This document shows positions 35,095 to 46,402 of a stretch of DNA of 64,000 nucleotides, in pieces (position 1 is the stretch's first letter; every line of letters begins with the position of its first letter). This DNA comes from Cryptomeria japonica (taxonomy: Eukaryota > Streptophyta > Pinopsida > Cupressales > Cupressaceae). Where the stretch lies: assembly GCF_030272615.1 (NCBI RefSeq), contig NC_081412.1, positions 144,793,247 through 144,857,246 on the forward strand. Reading direction: 5' to 3'. Under the pieces are notes generated by a model. The model was not told the origin of the DNA, did not search any database, and worked only from the letters and a program-made list of their open reading frames with translations. Both the position numbers and the translations under genes were made by a program.

Positions 35095-36685
35095 AGAAGA
35101 CTACTTTTTTCGGCCTCCAAGACTAACTTTTTATTTTTGTTATTTTTCAAGTTTTTTGACTTTTCGGATTTTTGGCCATACAGCCTCTACGTAATATCAT
35201 ATGAAATTTCTCACAGATTGAAATGACAAACTGCAGGTGTCGTACGAGCATAAATCCTCTATCGTATGAGTAGCAATCCTCTGTTGTATGAGCATAAATC
35301 CTTTGTTGTACGAGCAAAAATCCTTCATCGTGTGGGCATAAATCCTCTTTTGTATGAGCAGAAATCCTCTGTCATGTGAGTATAAATCCTCTGTCGTACG
35401 AGTAACTTATTTGTCACCTTTTTTTAATCATTCGGTTTGGTGAGAATACTTGTACGAGTTATTGTTTTGTCGTATGAAAAACAAAGAGTTTTTTTTTAAT
35501 AATTTTGCTTGAAATAAGGCTTGTGGAAGGTCAATATATATGGAACATAACATTTAAGTATAAGTTATATACCATATATATTGTCAGGATATTTGAGAGG
35601 GGTTTCAGACCTCCAGGAGTTATAATGCAAAATCTAGTTTTTGGAGGATCCTCCAAATTTCAAACTTAGTCAAATTTCAGGGCATTTCAGCATTTAGAGT
35701 GAAAAATTTGTAACCACGATTTGAAATTAGGCTTGTGTAATCTCACCAAGAGATTTGATATTTCACTAACTTTTTCTTTTTGCAGGTTGGAGGAATTAGA
35801 TTAGGAATTCTTTTTTTGAAAAACAAATTACTTTTCAGGGTTTTTCTTGAATTGAATTTTGATTATACTTACGCTAACCCTGAATTGTCTTTTGTCTGCC
35901 TAATATTTTCATAGCCTAACCAGTTTCTTGCAGGATGCTTGTCAAAGAATTTATCAATCAAACATATGCCTATCAAAGAATCAAGAAGAAAATGACTACT
36001 GACATATTGGTTTTGCAAGTTGCCTAAAGAGAATCGACTAAACAATGTGTACTCATTTAGTATTTTCTTAGGCACTTAAATTGCTATCTGGTTAAAGAAC
36101 AAATCTATCTTTCATGTTTTCAGAAAAATCTAAGAGGTAGGAGAGTATGCTCTTGTCTTTTATAGACAATCAAAAATCTAGACCCTCGAAGCTTTTTTCT
36201 AAGTTTTGAGATTTGTGTTCCTTTAGTGGGCCTGTCATAGTGGGAAAAAGTAATCACCCTATGAGAAGGACCCAAGTGGGTACTGCTGGACTTGAGCATT
36301 CCAACTCACTATAATAAATGGGCCTCTGATGATTAAAGTCTCAAAGGATGGGATTATTTGAGTTTTCTCTTTGAGATCTCTCATATCGAGCATTTTGTAG
36401 GGCCTCATGGTCTCAATCACGTTTACGTGACTATAACTTATTTCAGTACCTTGTTGGGCTATAGGCCTCAATCATGCTTGCATGACTTCAAGGGGTGATT
36501 TCAAATGGAATCCCTTACTAGATCCAATTAAAATTAGAAGCTACCCGATTAACCTCCGAAAGGTTGATAATCTTTGTGCAAGAGAGATAGTAACTCTCCC
36601 AAGACACTTGCCATATCGTGCCCCCATTAGCATTTGGAGTCAGTCAATATGGCGTTGAGAATCCATTATGTGAGACTCAATGGCC
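35095..36685 (+). other. E2 leader, left part
   Basis: Non-coding. It carries a 22-bp CGTACGAG array (35240-35404), an unremarkable AT-rich part, then the conserved leader block (GTTGCCTAAAGAGAATCGAC at about 36018) with two near-palindromes at 36417-36430 and 36472-36485. It is interrupted by B2 at 36686 and continues at 59013. Confidence 0.7.
35240..35404 (+). repeat. 22-bp tandem array, 7 copies plus a partial
   Basis: The unit is CGTACGAGCATAAATCCTCTGT at an even 22-bp spacing. The palindrome TCGTACGA appears whole in the first and last copies and as variants (TCGTATGA, TTGTACGA) between. Dispersed related copies occur at 32690-32765 (E1) and 59330-59540 (E2). Confidence 0.9.
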
Positions 36686-37821
36686 TGATGAATACTAAGA
36701 GGGGGGGGAATAATTAGTATGCCAAAAATCTTTTCACTAAAACACTTACATAGTCTAAAGATAAACTGGTAAAGTAGTCTGACAGTCAAACCGGTTACCA
36801 CACATACAAACTAAAATGCAAATAAAACATTCACCCACAAAAGAAATACAACCATAACACAAGATATTTGATGTGGAAACCTAACTAGGAAAAACCATGG
36901 TGAGATGGAACTCACAAGTCACTATCTGCAGAATAGAAACCAGACCAGTTAAGGTCAGACCGGTTAAGGACTTACAATGTTCTTCACTAGAATAGATTCT
37001 TTTAGGAATCTCAATCTCTGATAGGAGATAAGTCAGATTAAAGACTACCTTGTTAGAGGATTTTAGATTCACATGTGTGAACCACCTTGTTAGAGGATTT
37101 TACAAAGGCTTTGAGGCCTACCTAGTTAGGGGTTACTGACTTGTTAAAGATGTGAGTAATCAACAAGTGTTTGATCTATCTAATAGCACAAACTGCTTGG
37201 TTAGATCTAGTATTGCTCATAGCTAATGCATTCTAGCATTACTTCAATCTTCTCTATCTCTCTCTCAGTTACAACTCAATCTTCTCAGATAAGATCACTC
37301 TTCCAACAACTCAACATCCACCTTAAACCCTAACTCAACATTAATCCTTTTCGCAACAACCTAAAACCCTAGACATGATGTCCTTTTAAAGGAATATGAT
37401 TTCATGTCGGTCCAATAGGATTTCTTTACAATTTCCTATGTTCAATGAACCTAGAAATACTTAGTAACATGACACAGGAATCACCGTTAATGTGTCAGCA
37501 CCGTTAAACAATTGGTGGATTGGTAACTCATCACAGAGTATTACCGGTTCATACAAAATATCGGTTGCCAGTTTGACAAAAATGAAGACTGGTAAGAATG
37601 TGTTGTGCCGCTTTGCACCCTTGTACCACTTGTGATCTGTGAACCGCTTGGGGTCAACATGCCGCTTCAGACCGAGAAACACATTCTGCAAAATCACTAC
37701 TAGTCTAAAGACTAGAATACAACATACCGGTTGAGCATGAGCTCATACATATAAAGGGGATCTCAATACAAGTGTGTGTCCATAAATGACAATCACAACA
37801 TAAACTTCAAAAATGCCAACA
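36686..37821 (-). repeat. B2 3' LTR
   Basis: Direct repeat of 43317-44451 with few differences. It includes the G-run at 36700-36708 and the ACACATTCTGCAAAATCACT phrase at about 37679, in both copies. Confidence 0.93.
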
Positions 37822-37836
37822 ATCTCCCCCTTTAGC
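37822..37836 (-). promoter_or_regulatory. B2 polypurine tract
   Basis: On the - strand this reads CTAAAGGGGGAGAT, followed directly by the LTR start TGTTGGCAT. It is the same block as in B1 and C1 with one base changed (CTAAAG for CCAAAG). Confidence 0.85.
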
Positions 37837-38238
37837 ATTGATGGCAACACTTAGGAAAATAAAATTTTGACATCTAAGTGTTTTACAACAAAAACTTATC
37901 ATTAACAAAATTGTTCCCCCTAAGCATATACACTATCCCTTAATCAACAGAGTGTATAGCAATTTTGCATTCAAAGCATAATCATCAGAGCATATAGCAT
38001 ATATCACAGCATATATCAAAATTTCAAAACAGATACTTCTCCCTCTGATATACTTCTCCCCTGATATATCAAAATTTCAAAATTTTAAAACCATATACTT
38101 CTCCCCCTTTGCCAACAATGACAAAGTACCATTGAAAAACCTGTTTCCATATATATATAAAAGAGTTTATGACAATAATGAATAATACTTGTCAAAAACC
38201 ACTTTATAGTCTTGCAAAAATTATTTCATGGAAAGAGA

Positions 38239-41200
38239 CTAAGACTCAAGAAGGGAGGTCACCACTTCCTTCTCTATCTGCATTTGTGATACTTGTTCCT
38301 CCATGGCATCTATTGTGCTCAATTCTTGTGTGACTATCAGGGCATCCAGGTTTAGATAGCATTTCTGGAGAATTTGTAGTCATGGAAGTAATACCAGTTG
38401 AATCTCCTGCAAATTCCTAGACCTTGTGTTGATCTCTTGCTCTATCTTGGCTGACTGGATTAGGAACCGGTGAACGGTTTGCCCATATGCTGCAAAGGAG
38501 TCATAAGGAGTCTTGAATGTGATTAAGTAGGACTGTAAGTCCATTTGAGGCTATTTCTTCTTGCCTAGCACATCATCATAGAATAGATGAGGTTGACAGA
38601 TTTTGTTGAGTAGCAAGTTTCCCTCATCCAAGGCACTCCTTATGTCCTTTTGATCCTTTAACAATTAAGTCCTAAGCTCATTTAATTTCTTCATGAGAGC
38701 AACATTAAGAGCCTTTTGGTGCTCTTTCTTTACATTGGCCTCTACTACTTCTTCTAGACCCTGCACCTGATCATCCACTATAGTACATAGAAGTTTGAGT
38801 TGTGCTAGTGATGAATCAGTGTCAGGAAGATTAGTATCGAGGATTAAACCGGTAACTGTGTCTACAGCTACCTGAATGATGTCCTATTCCTTTTTCCTAC
38901 GAATGATCTCAAGGCACTCTTGAGCAACCTTGATGCTCTGTATAAGCTCTGACTCACTTGTAGATTGGAGATCGATAAGACTAGAGAGACCAACTAGTGA
39001 GGGTTGACTACCGGTTGCCTTCGGAGTCTCCACCTGAGAGCTTTTTGCCACTTCTCATTCCTTGGCTTCTTCAGTTTTCTTCTTTTTTGCTTCTCTTCTC
39101 TTCTCTTCTTCCTTTTCTTCCTCTGCCTTTTTCTTCTCCTCTACTCTCCTCTTCTACTCTTCCTTTTCTTCTTCTTCCCTCTTCTTCTTCTCTTCCTCTT
39201 CCTTTTTCTTCTTCTCTTCCTCTTCCTTCTTCTTCTCTTCCTCTTCCTTCTTCTTCTTCTCCTCTTCTTTCTTCTTCTTTTCTTCTTCTTCTTTTCTTCC
39301 TCTTCCTTCTTTCTCTTTTCTTCTTCTTCCTTCTTCTTTTTTTCTTCCTTGTCCTCTTCTTCCTTTCTTTTTCTTGCTTCTTCTTCTCTTCATCTTTTCT
39401 TTTCTCCTCTTCCTCTTTTCTCTTCTCTTCCTCTTTTTTCTGTTTCTCATCTTCATCCTTCTTCTTTTTCTCTTCCTGTTCTTTTGCCGCTTTCTATGTG
39501 TCCATAGTTTGTTCACCACCTTGATTGGCCTATTGCCCTTGTTCAGTTCCCTTAGAAGGTATGTCCTGAGTGACATCTTCTATATCCAGGGCATCAACAT
39601 CTATGGTGTCGATTGGTTCCTCCACCAGGTTTCCTTCCTCATCAAAAACCTCATCCGATTTGGAAATAACTGATTCCTTTTCCGCTTGGAGGTTGGCCAT
39701 TCAAGCTTTGTGAAAGCTAATAGCATGGGCCATGTGTTGATGTGTATCCTTTTCTACATCATCAACTCTCCCCTCCAACAACCAGATTCTTCTTCTCCTT
39801 GTGAAGAAGAGACCTTTATTTTGATCCAATACATCAAATAATTCTGAATTTGAGAGTTTGGGGAAGTACTGTGTAAAAACTTTCTCCCCAATCTCTTGTT
39901 CTTTTTCAATGGCAATGTGCCATTTGTTATCCAATGCTTTAAATAATAAATCCGGTGTCTGAGATTTAATCTCTGATGGTGACGGGTCATTTTTACATAA
40001 ATAAAGAATGATTTCCTACAGTACTTCATCTTTTTCTTCACTATTGAATTCATCATAATAATCTATTAAATCATGAAGTAACTTTCTCCTAATATTCTTT
40101 ACTATTCTTTGACAATGTGTCAAAGGTTTGTAAGAGGGGATATCTATATTTACCTGTGCGGATGTTGCCAGTTCATTCTTCTTCATCTTCTTGGTCTGTC
40201 TAGCCTTCTTTGGTTGTTCATCAGACTTGGTTTCTTCGAAGTCTAGTTCATTTGCCTTAGTCTTCCTCTTTCTTTCGAAGACTTTTGTCAGTGTTACCTC
40301 TGGTTTCTTCTTTTCCAGTGACCACTTGGTCACTCTTGGAGTCACAGTGGTAGCAGGTGCTGATGCTACAGGCATTGCCTTAGCTTTCTTAGCTGCCAGT
40401 TCTTTTCCCTTCTTCACCGGTGGTTCTTCAACCAGTGCGATCCTCTCCAAGTAGGTTCCGATTCGCTTAGCCTTTGGATCAAGAGGTGAGGCAATAAGGG
40501 TTGAAGCATATCCTTCCAGCATGTCAAACATGACTTCATAGCCCATAGGCTCCACTTCCTCCATTCTAGGCTCAACAGCCTCCATTAGACATTTGTCCAC
40601 CTGAATAGTGAAATAGATGTCATCTTCATACTTCTTCACTATGTCACCTGAGATTCATACCCTCTGACTCATCTTTCTTCTGAACTCATCAAAGTATTTG
40701 TTCAGTACCTCGGGGTAGCCGATTCCAATGGCTTGCACACTTTCCTTTATCTGCTTGGTTACTGGTTGGTCAGGGGACCACTGCACATCTCCTACACCCG
40801 AAAAGTAGCCTTGGAAATAGAAAAACAACCCTACTAGTAGTTGTCCAAACTTAAATCTTAGTGAATTGTCCTTTTTGATTGCCTTAAGATTTAACAGGAG
40901 TTGCCTTTGCATACCGGTGCATAAGTCAAATGATTTATCCTCTATAATCATCCGGTAAGCAGCATTTACCACTGCAGCAGATATAGAATTAATCTTGCTG
41001 GCTAAGAATGTTCTGTAGCCTATCACCATGCAGGTGTATTTTACCAATTCATCCTTGATAGGATTAACTATTATACCTCGTGAATCACTTGTCAAACCAG
41101 TGAGCTTGGTCATTTCCATTTTTCTTACCGTTCTCAGGGATGGCACTTCCCCTGTGTTGCAGAAACCGGTGACTGCATGAATTGCCTTAGGCGTGATATC

Positions 41201-41548
41201 ATGCATTCTCTCCAGGTACATCTTGTCACCATGGACTCTGCTCAAGATGATCCTGATGTGATCCTCTGTGAAGTCTTCCAGAAAATATACCACATTATGG
41301 AGTTTCTTCTTCTCTAAGATATTGAACTCTGGTTTGATCCTTTTGTCCTTTCTGCAAAATAGACCTAATTGAGTATGAATGGCTAAAGACCCTAGGTCTT
41401 CTATCTTGCAATCAATATAGTCTGAAATTCCTTCTTCGACTATGACTCCAGCTGGAACTTGTGACAAAGCATTATACTTAGACTTCCTCTGAATGAAACT
41501 TTCTGACTCAATGGATGTGCTTGAACTGGTATGAGATGCGGAAGCCAT
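38239..41548 (-). pseudogene. B2 ORF2: unrecognised protein of about 1,100 codons, broken
   Basis: I do not recognise the family. The start MASASHTSSSTSIES at 41548 matches the B1 start. The first 300 residues (40655-41548) are open and conserved with B1: IRIILSRVHGDK, ITPKAIHAVTGF, TGLTSDSRGI, FKFGQLLVGLFFYFQGYF. A stop near 40655 is followed by another open part (40016-40639), a Lys/Arg-rich stretch (KKARQTKKMKKNE), then further frames. A Lys/Glu-rich tract (39060-39490) and a final coiled-coil region with short stops follow, ending at 38239. The order is conserved N-domain, basic linker, low-complexity tract, coiled coil. There is no enzyme motif. A structural or host-derived role is inference. 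Confidence 0.75.
39060..39490 (-). repeat. Low-complexity purine tract encoding Lys/Glu repeats in B2 ORF2
   Basis: The + strand is nearly pure C and T, mostly CTT, TCC and TTC blocks. The - strand therefore encodes KKKEEEEKKK-like runs of about 140 residues in the ORF2 frame region. B1 ORF2 lacks an equivalent, so it is an expansion in B2. Confidence 0.85.
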
Positions 41549-41992
41549 TGAAGAGTATTTCAAGAACATGAAAAATACCTTTCAAATGCAAATTTAGGGC
41601 TTCCTGATTCTGCTTTACTTCACTCTCCATCGGATGCCAAATCACCGCTTTGAGTTGTCCACTACTGCTTGCAAACTAGATTTGAATCTCTTTCAAAGTT
41701 ATCCAATTTCTTGAAATCTAAGCTCAAATCACCTTTTCTTCACTCTGCACTTGAAAACTTTTCTTTACTCGAAAACAAATAGTGAGAAATGATTTGAAAA
41801 ACGCATTTATACATGTCTCTCACCTACCATCATTAATGCTCCTTTATTAGGGCGTAAACCCTAATTTGCCTTTTTACCATTTTCAGTCTTCTACCAAGTG
41901 ATAGGTGTAGCATACCGGTTAAGGTCTTTTACCAGTGTTAACTAGGGGTTTGAAAGCATTTTGCCATTTTCTCCCCCTAAGCCTTTGAGGCT

Positions 41993-43266
41993 TAGTTTGC
42001 CGGTTCTGATATTTCCACACTAGGTGTAGAAACCGGTTCCTCTTCTGACATTGTTGGTTTCTTCTTCCATGTTTTCTTCATGTCTCCTTGAACTTTTTCA
42101 ACATCTATTTCTCATTCTTGAGTGACCAATATATCATCAGATATACTTTTTTTGCTTCTGCAGAATCTTGCAATGTGACCCAGTTTGCTGCAGTGTAGCA
42201 AACAAGTCCAGGTTCTCTCCAAGGTCCATTGTACATTTTCCATTCTTCCTTCTACATGTTGCAGTAGTGTGACGATGACCATGACAAATCATACAACTTT
42301 CTCTCCATCTGGTTGCCGCTTGATGACCACCGCTTTTTGACTGATGATTGAAGTCATTAAATCGGTTATGGTTCGGGTTCATAAAAGATTCAGGACTAGT
42401 TCCTTCAGTCCTCTGGGGATATCTTCTAGTGTTATCCACTACAGACCTGCATTCAAATGCTCTATGCCCAAACTTGTTGCATGCATAACAATGACCATTG
42501 AAGTTATTGAATCTAGGTACTTTGTTGATAAAATAAGGAAAATTATTGTAGACTTTGCTCCTACATACATTGGCAGTGTGTCCTTCTTTAAGACAGTTAA
42601 AGCAAATAGGTTTGAATTTTTGCTTACCTTTTCCTTTGAGTTCCAGTTGCTTCTTTGACGCTTTAGCATTTGTTCCTGAGGATTCCCCTTCCTCATGTCC
42701 AGAAAAACCAAGACCATTGGTATTCTTTGCCGGTCTAGATGACTCAAGCTTTTGCTCTAGCTTGACTGTACTTTTGCCAAACTTAGCAAGTATTCCTTTG
42801 ACTCAAAGAGTTCTTTGGAAATAGTAGTGTTTGTCTCCATAAGACTTGCATTTTCAGAGATGGCAATGTTCAGTTCTCCTTGCATGTCTTCTTTTTCCAT
42901 TCTAATCTCATGAAGGCGAGCAGTTAGTGCACTAATCTCATGTTTCAACTTGGAAATCTCATGATCTCTGTCTTTTACCAGATCTTCACCTTTTCTCTGG
43001 TTCTCAAGCTCTTGCCTGAACCAAATAGTCAGTCCTTCCAACTCCTTTCTTAGATCAGAGTTTGAATCATTCAGCTTATTCACTTCAGCAATCATAGCTT
43101 CCATGTTAGCTTCATCTTCAGAACTACTTTCAGATAGTTCCATCAGCTTTTCTGCATGCTCTCTTCTTTTTGCTTTAGATGCCTTATATTTGACCATAAG
43201 ATCATCATAGGCTTGCTTAAACTTAGTGAGCTGTTGAGTAAGTTCCCTCAAGGTGTATTCCCCCAT
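41993..43266 (-). pseudogene. B2 ORF1: Gag-like coiled-coil protein with four zinc knuckles
   Basis: The first ATG after the primer site is at 43266 (MGEYTLRELTQQLTKF). The first 165 residues are a heptad-rich coiled coil. After a stop near 42757, two knuckles lie in the same frame, CFNCLKEGHTANVC and CYACNKFGHRAFEC. After a frameshift come CMICHGHRHTTATC and a fourth, HCSKLGHIARFC, with its first Cys displaced. The frame closes near 41993. The knuckle number and coiled-coil plan equal B1 ORF1, though the coiled-coil sequence itself has diverged. The role should be packaging of the element RNA. Confidence 0.82.
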
Positions 43267-43302
43267 ATCTCTTTCCAAGTGGTTAAACTTATAGAAAGGT
43301 TG

Positions 43303-43314
43303 GCTCTGATACCA
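43303..43314 (-). promoter_or_regulatory. B2 primer binding site (initiator-Met tRNA)
   Basis: On the - strand this reads TGGTATCAGAGC, 2 bp from the LTR. Confidence 0.93.
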
Positions 43315-43316
43315 AT

Positions 43317-44451
43317 TGATGAATACTAAGAGGGGGGGGTGAATTAGTATGCCAAAAATCTTTGCACTAAAACACTTACATAGTCTAAAGATAAACCAGT
43401 AAAGCAGTCTGACAATTAAATTGGTTACCACACATACAAACCAAAATGCAAATAAAACATTCACCCACAAAAGCAATACAACCATAACACAAGATATTTG
43501 ACGTGGAAATCCAACTAGGAAAAACCATGGTGAGATGGAACTCACAAGTCACTATCTGCACAATAGAAACTAGACCAGTTAAGGTCAGACTAGTTAAGGA
43601 CTTCCAATGTTCTTCACCAGAATAGATCTTATTAGGAATCTCAATCTCTGTTAGGAGATGAGTCTGATTAAAGACTACCTCGTTAGAGGATTTTAGATTC
43701 ACATGTGTGAACCACCTTGTTAGAGGATTTTACAAAGGCTTTGAGGCCTACCCAGTTAGGGGCTACTGACTTGTTAAAGATGTGAGTAATCAACAAGTGT
43801 TTGATCTATCTAATAGCACAAACTGCTTGGTTAGATCCAGTATTGCTCACAGCTAATGCATTCCAGCATTACTTCAGTCTTCTCTATCTCTCTCTCAGTT
43901 ACAACTTGATCTTCTCAGATAAGATTTCTCTTCCAACAACTCAACATCCACCTTAAACCCTAGCTCAACATTAATCCTTTTCGCAACAACCTAAAACCCT
44001 AGACATGATGTCCTTTTAAAGGAATCTGATTTCATGTCGGTCCAATAGGATTTCTTTACAATTTCCTAGGTTCAATGAACCTAAACATACTTAGTAACAT
44101 GACATAGGAATCACCGTTAATGTGTTGGCATCATCAAACAATCGGTGGATTGGTAACTCATCATAGAGTATTACTGGTTCATACAAAATACCGGTTGCCG
44201 CTTTGACAAAAATGAAGACTAGTAAGAATGTGTTGTGCCGCTTTGCACCCTCGTACTGCTTGTGATCTGCGAACTGCTTTGGGTCGACATGCCGCTTCAG
44301 ATCGAGAAACACATTCTGCAAAATCACTACTAGTCTAAAGACTAGAATACAACATATCGGTTGAGCATGAGCTCATACATATAAAGGGGATCTCAACACA
44401 AGTGTGTTTCCATCAATGACAATCACAACATAAACATCAAAAATGCCAACA
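43317..44451 (-). repeat. B2 5' LTR
   Basis: Direct repeat of 36686-37821. It is followed by CGGCC (44452-44456) and then by the ATATT that C1 duplicated. Confidence 0.93.
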
Positions 44452-44461
44452 CGGCCATATT

Positions 44462-45973
44462 TGATAGTTCTGATACTTTATGTAAGTATAGATCCAATAA
44501 CCAACAAGATGAGAGGGGGGGGCTAAATCATACAAACTTAATCTTCCATAAAAACATCAGATTCAGCCTCGATAACATATACTTCAGTAATATAACCAAA
44601 ACTGCTAAACATGCAAACTCAAAAGCATATAAATAGCATAAACATCATAACACCAGATTTAACATGGAAACCCAAATAGGGAAAAACCACTGTGGGATTT
44701 CAAACCCACTAAGAAATATACTCTTCTAGAGTATGCTCGGTTAAAAGTAAATCCTATTAAACATTACAAACACATTCCTAGATGTGACCCAGTTGAGGGA
44801 TTTCTCTCAAATCTGTTAGGATCTTCACCTTGTTAGAAGTGACATTGTTAAAGGATTTCAAACACTCAATCAGAATGTCACCTTGATAGAGGGTTTTATA
44901 AATAAGACTATTAAGTCCACTCGGTTAAGAGATTTTCTGTCACTTTCACAAAAATAACAGTAATAAAAATCTATCTACAACTTTACATCTAAAATGCTAA
45001 AGCAAATTCTTATTTTTTCAATACAATCTAGACATAGAACTAATCTTGTCCATCTGCTGGGCTTCTATACTCTATTATTCAAACAGGTCTTCAAGCTTCT
45101 ATGTTTGGTAATCACTATGTAGCATCCTTGTGCATACATTTGCCTGCATACACTGTTTATCAATAGTTCCCTATTTATAAACAATTCGCCAACCACTTAA
45201 TCTCCTTGATCACATTTCCCATGATCAATCATAGCCATCAAATCTTCAAACTTTAACCAGGTTCAATGTATTCTTTGATCTGAAAATGTTTTACCCCACC
45301 TTGGAACTTGCATACATTTCTTGGAACTTGTGCTAGGGTATTGTGGTTCAATCTGAGTTGTAGATCTTCATGTTGATCTTCCTTTTCCATAGATTCATTA
45401 ACAAACTTCATGCATGACATACCAATCATTTAATCAGTTCCAGCTCATCAGCTTCCTTCATTAAATAATGCATGTAACCATTTAATGTATTCTGTTATAG
45501 CTCGGTTACAACTCAGTAACAACTTGGTAAATACTAAACTTCACTCAGTAGATAATCTGCCTTCATTAACTGATAGTGATAACGTTAGGGTTTACCGACT
45601 AGGTTCTTTGCTTGGTAACATAGTATAGTATTAACCTTACAATTTACAACATATGTATGATGTTAAAATGATCTAAACATCATGATCTCATCATTGTCTG
45701 ACTCAGTAATAGTTTCCCATTGAATACCTTATTCGTCATATTCTTTCTGTGTCTTTTACTGACATCTTTATACTCTTTAAGTCATACTTCTCAAGATATG
45801 GCAACATCTTACTAAATTAGAAAATTAATTTCTTGACATCAATGATAAAATAATAATATCAAGACAATAAACATCCTTGATCAATTATATCCATAATTAT
45901 CAACAACCTTCTCAATATCCTTATTGAAATGCCAACAATCTCCCATTGTCTGTTATAATGCCAAATGCCAACA
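44462..45973 (-). repeat. C1 3' LTR
   Basis: Direct repeat of 57500-59012, differing by scattered substitutions. A G-run at about 44514-44522 is followed by CTAAATCAT, where the other copy has TGAATCAT. Confidence 0.94.
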
Positions 45974-45987
45974 ATCTCCCCCTTTGG
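45974..45987 (-). promoter_or_regulatory. C1 polypurine tract
   Basis: On the - strand this reads CCAAAGGGGGAGAT, directly followed by TGTTGGCAT. It is identical to the B1 block over the tract and the adjacent TTGCCATCAATG. Confidence 0.88.
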
Positions 45988-46402
45988 CATTGATGGCAAA
46001 ACCAATTGATTTGACCTTAAAATGATTCGGATTTCTATGATTCTGAAATGCTGAAATGCTCTCTTGCTGTCATCAAAATTCTCCCCCATACATTAGACTT
46101 CGCCTCTTTTCTCCATTCTTTTCAAGTAGTCTTCTCTCCCTTATATTAGTCCCTTATATTAGTCTTCTCCCCCTTTGACAACAATGCCAAAAAGTAAAGA
46201 TCTAAAACATAATTTCTTCCTATATGTAGTGAATTCCTGCTGTTATGTGTCAACTTAGTCTCGGTCAGAGCATTTGTCTTCAATTCTTGTTCCCTGTATT
46301 ATTTCCTGTACACCTTTAGAAAACATCCTAAAGTGTGTAAATCAACATCAACTCCTAAAAGATATTCGATAATCATTGGATTGTTGCTTTCACCGAACTC
46401 GG
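45988..46402 (-). other. C1 3' untranslated stretch
   Basis: Between the pol stop and the polypurine tract I see no frame of note. Phrases such as CTCCCCCTTTGACAACAATGCC (about 46158) look like a second, decayed purine tract on the - strand. Confidence 0.5.

Larger units (their letters stand above)
36686..44451 (-). mobile_element. Element B2: non-autonomous LTR retrotransposon with no pol, inserted in E2 leader
   Basis: LTRs of 1136 bp (36686-37821) and 1135 bp (43317-44451) start TGATGAATACTAAGAG and end AAATGCCAACA. The target duplication is TGGCC (36681-36685) against CGGCC (44452-44456), one base changed. The primer site (43303-43314) and polypurine tract (from 37822) give - orientation. 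The interior holds a Gag-like coiled-coil, four-knuckle frame and a long unrecognised frame related to B1 ORF2. No pol domain is present. Confidence 0.93.

Noticed and set aside
38997-39673. Long Ser/Leu/Phe-rich + strand frames across the CTT tract
   Set aside because: They are shadows of the pyrimidine-rich strand; all three + frames stay open because CTT, TCT and TTC contain no stops. The coding sense is the - strand of B2 ORF2.
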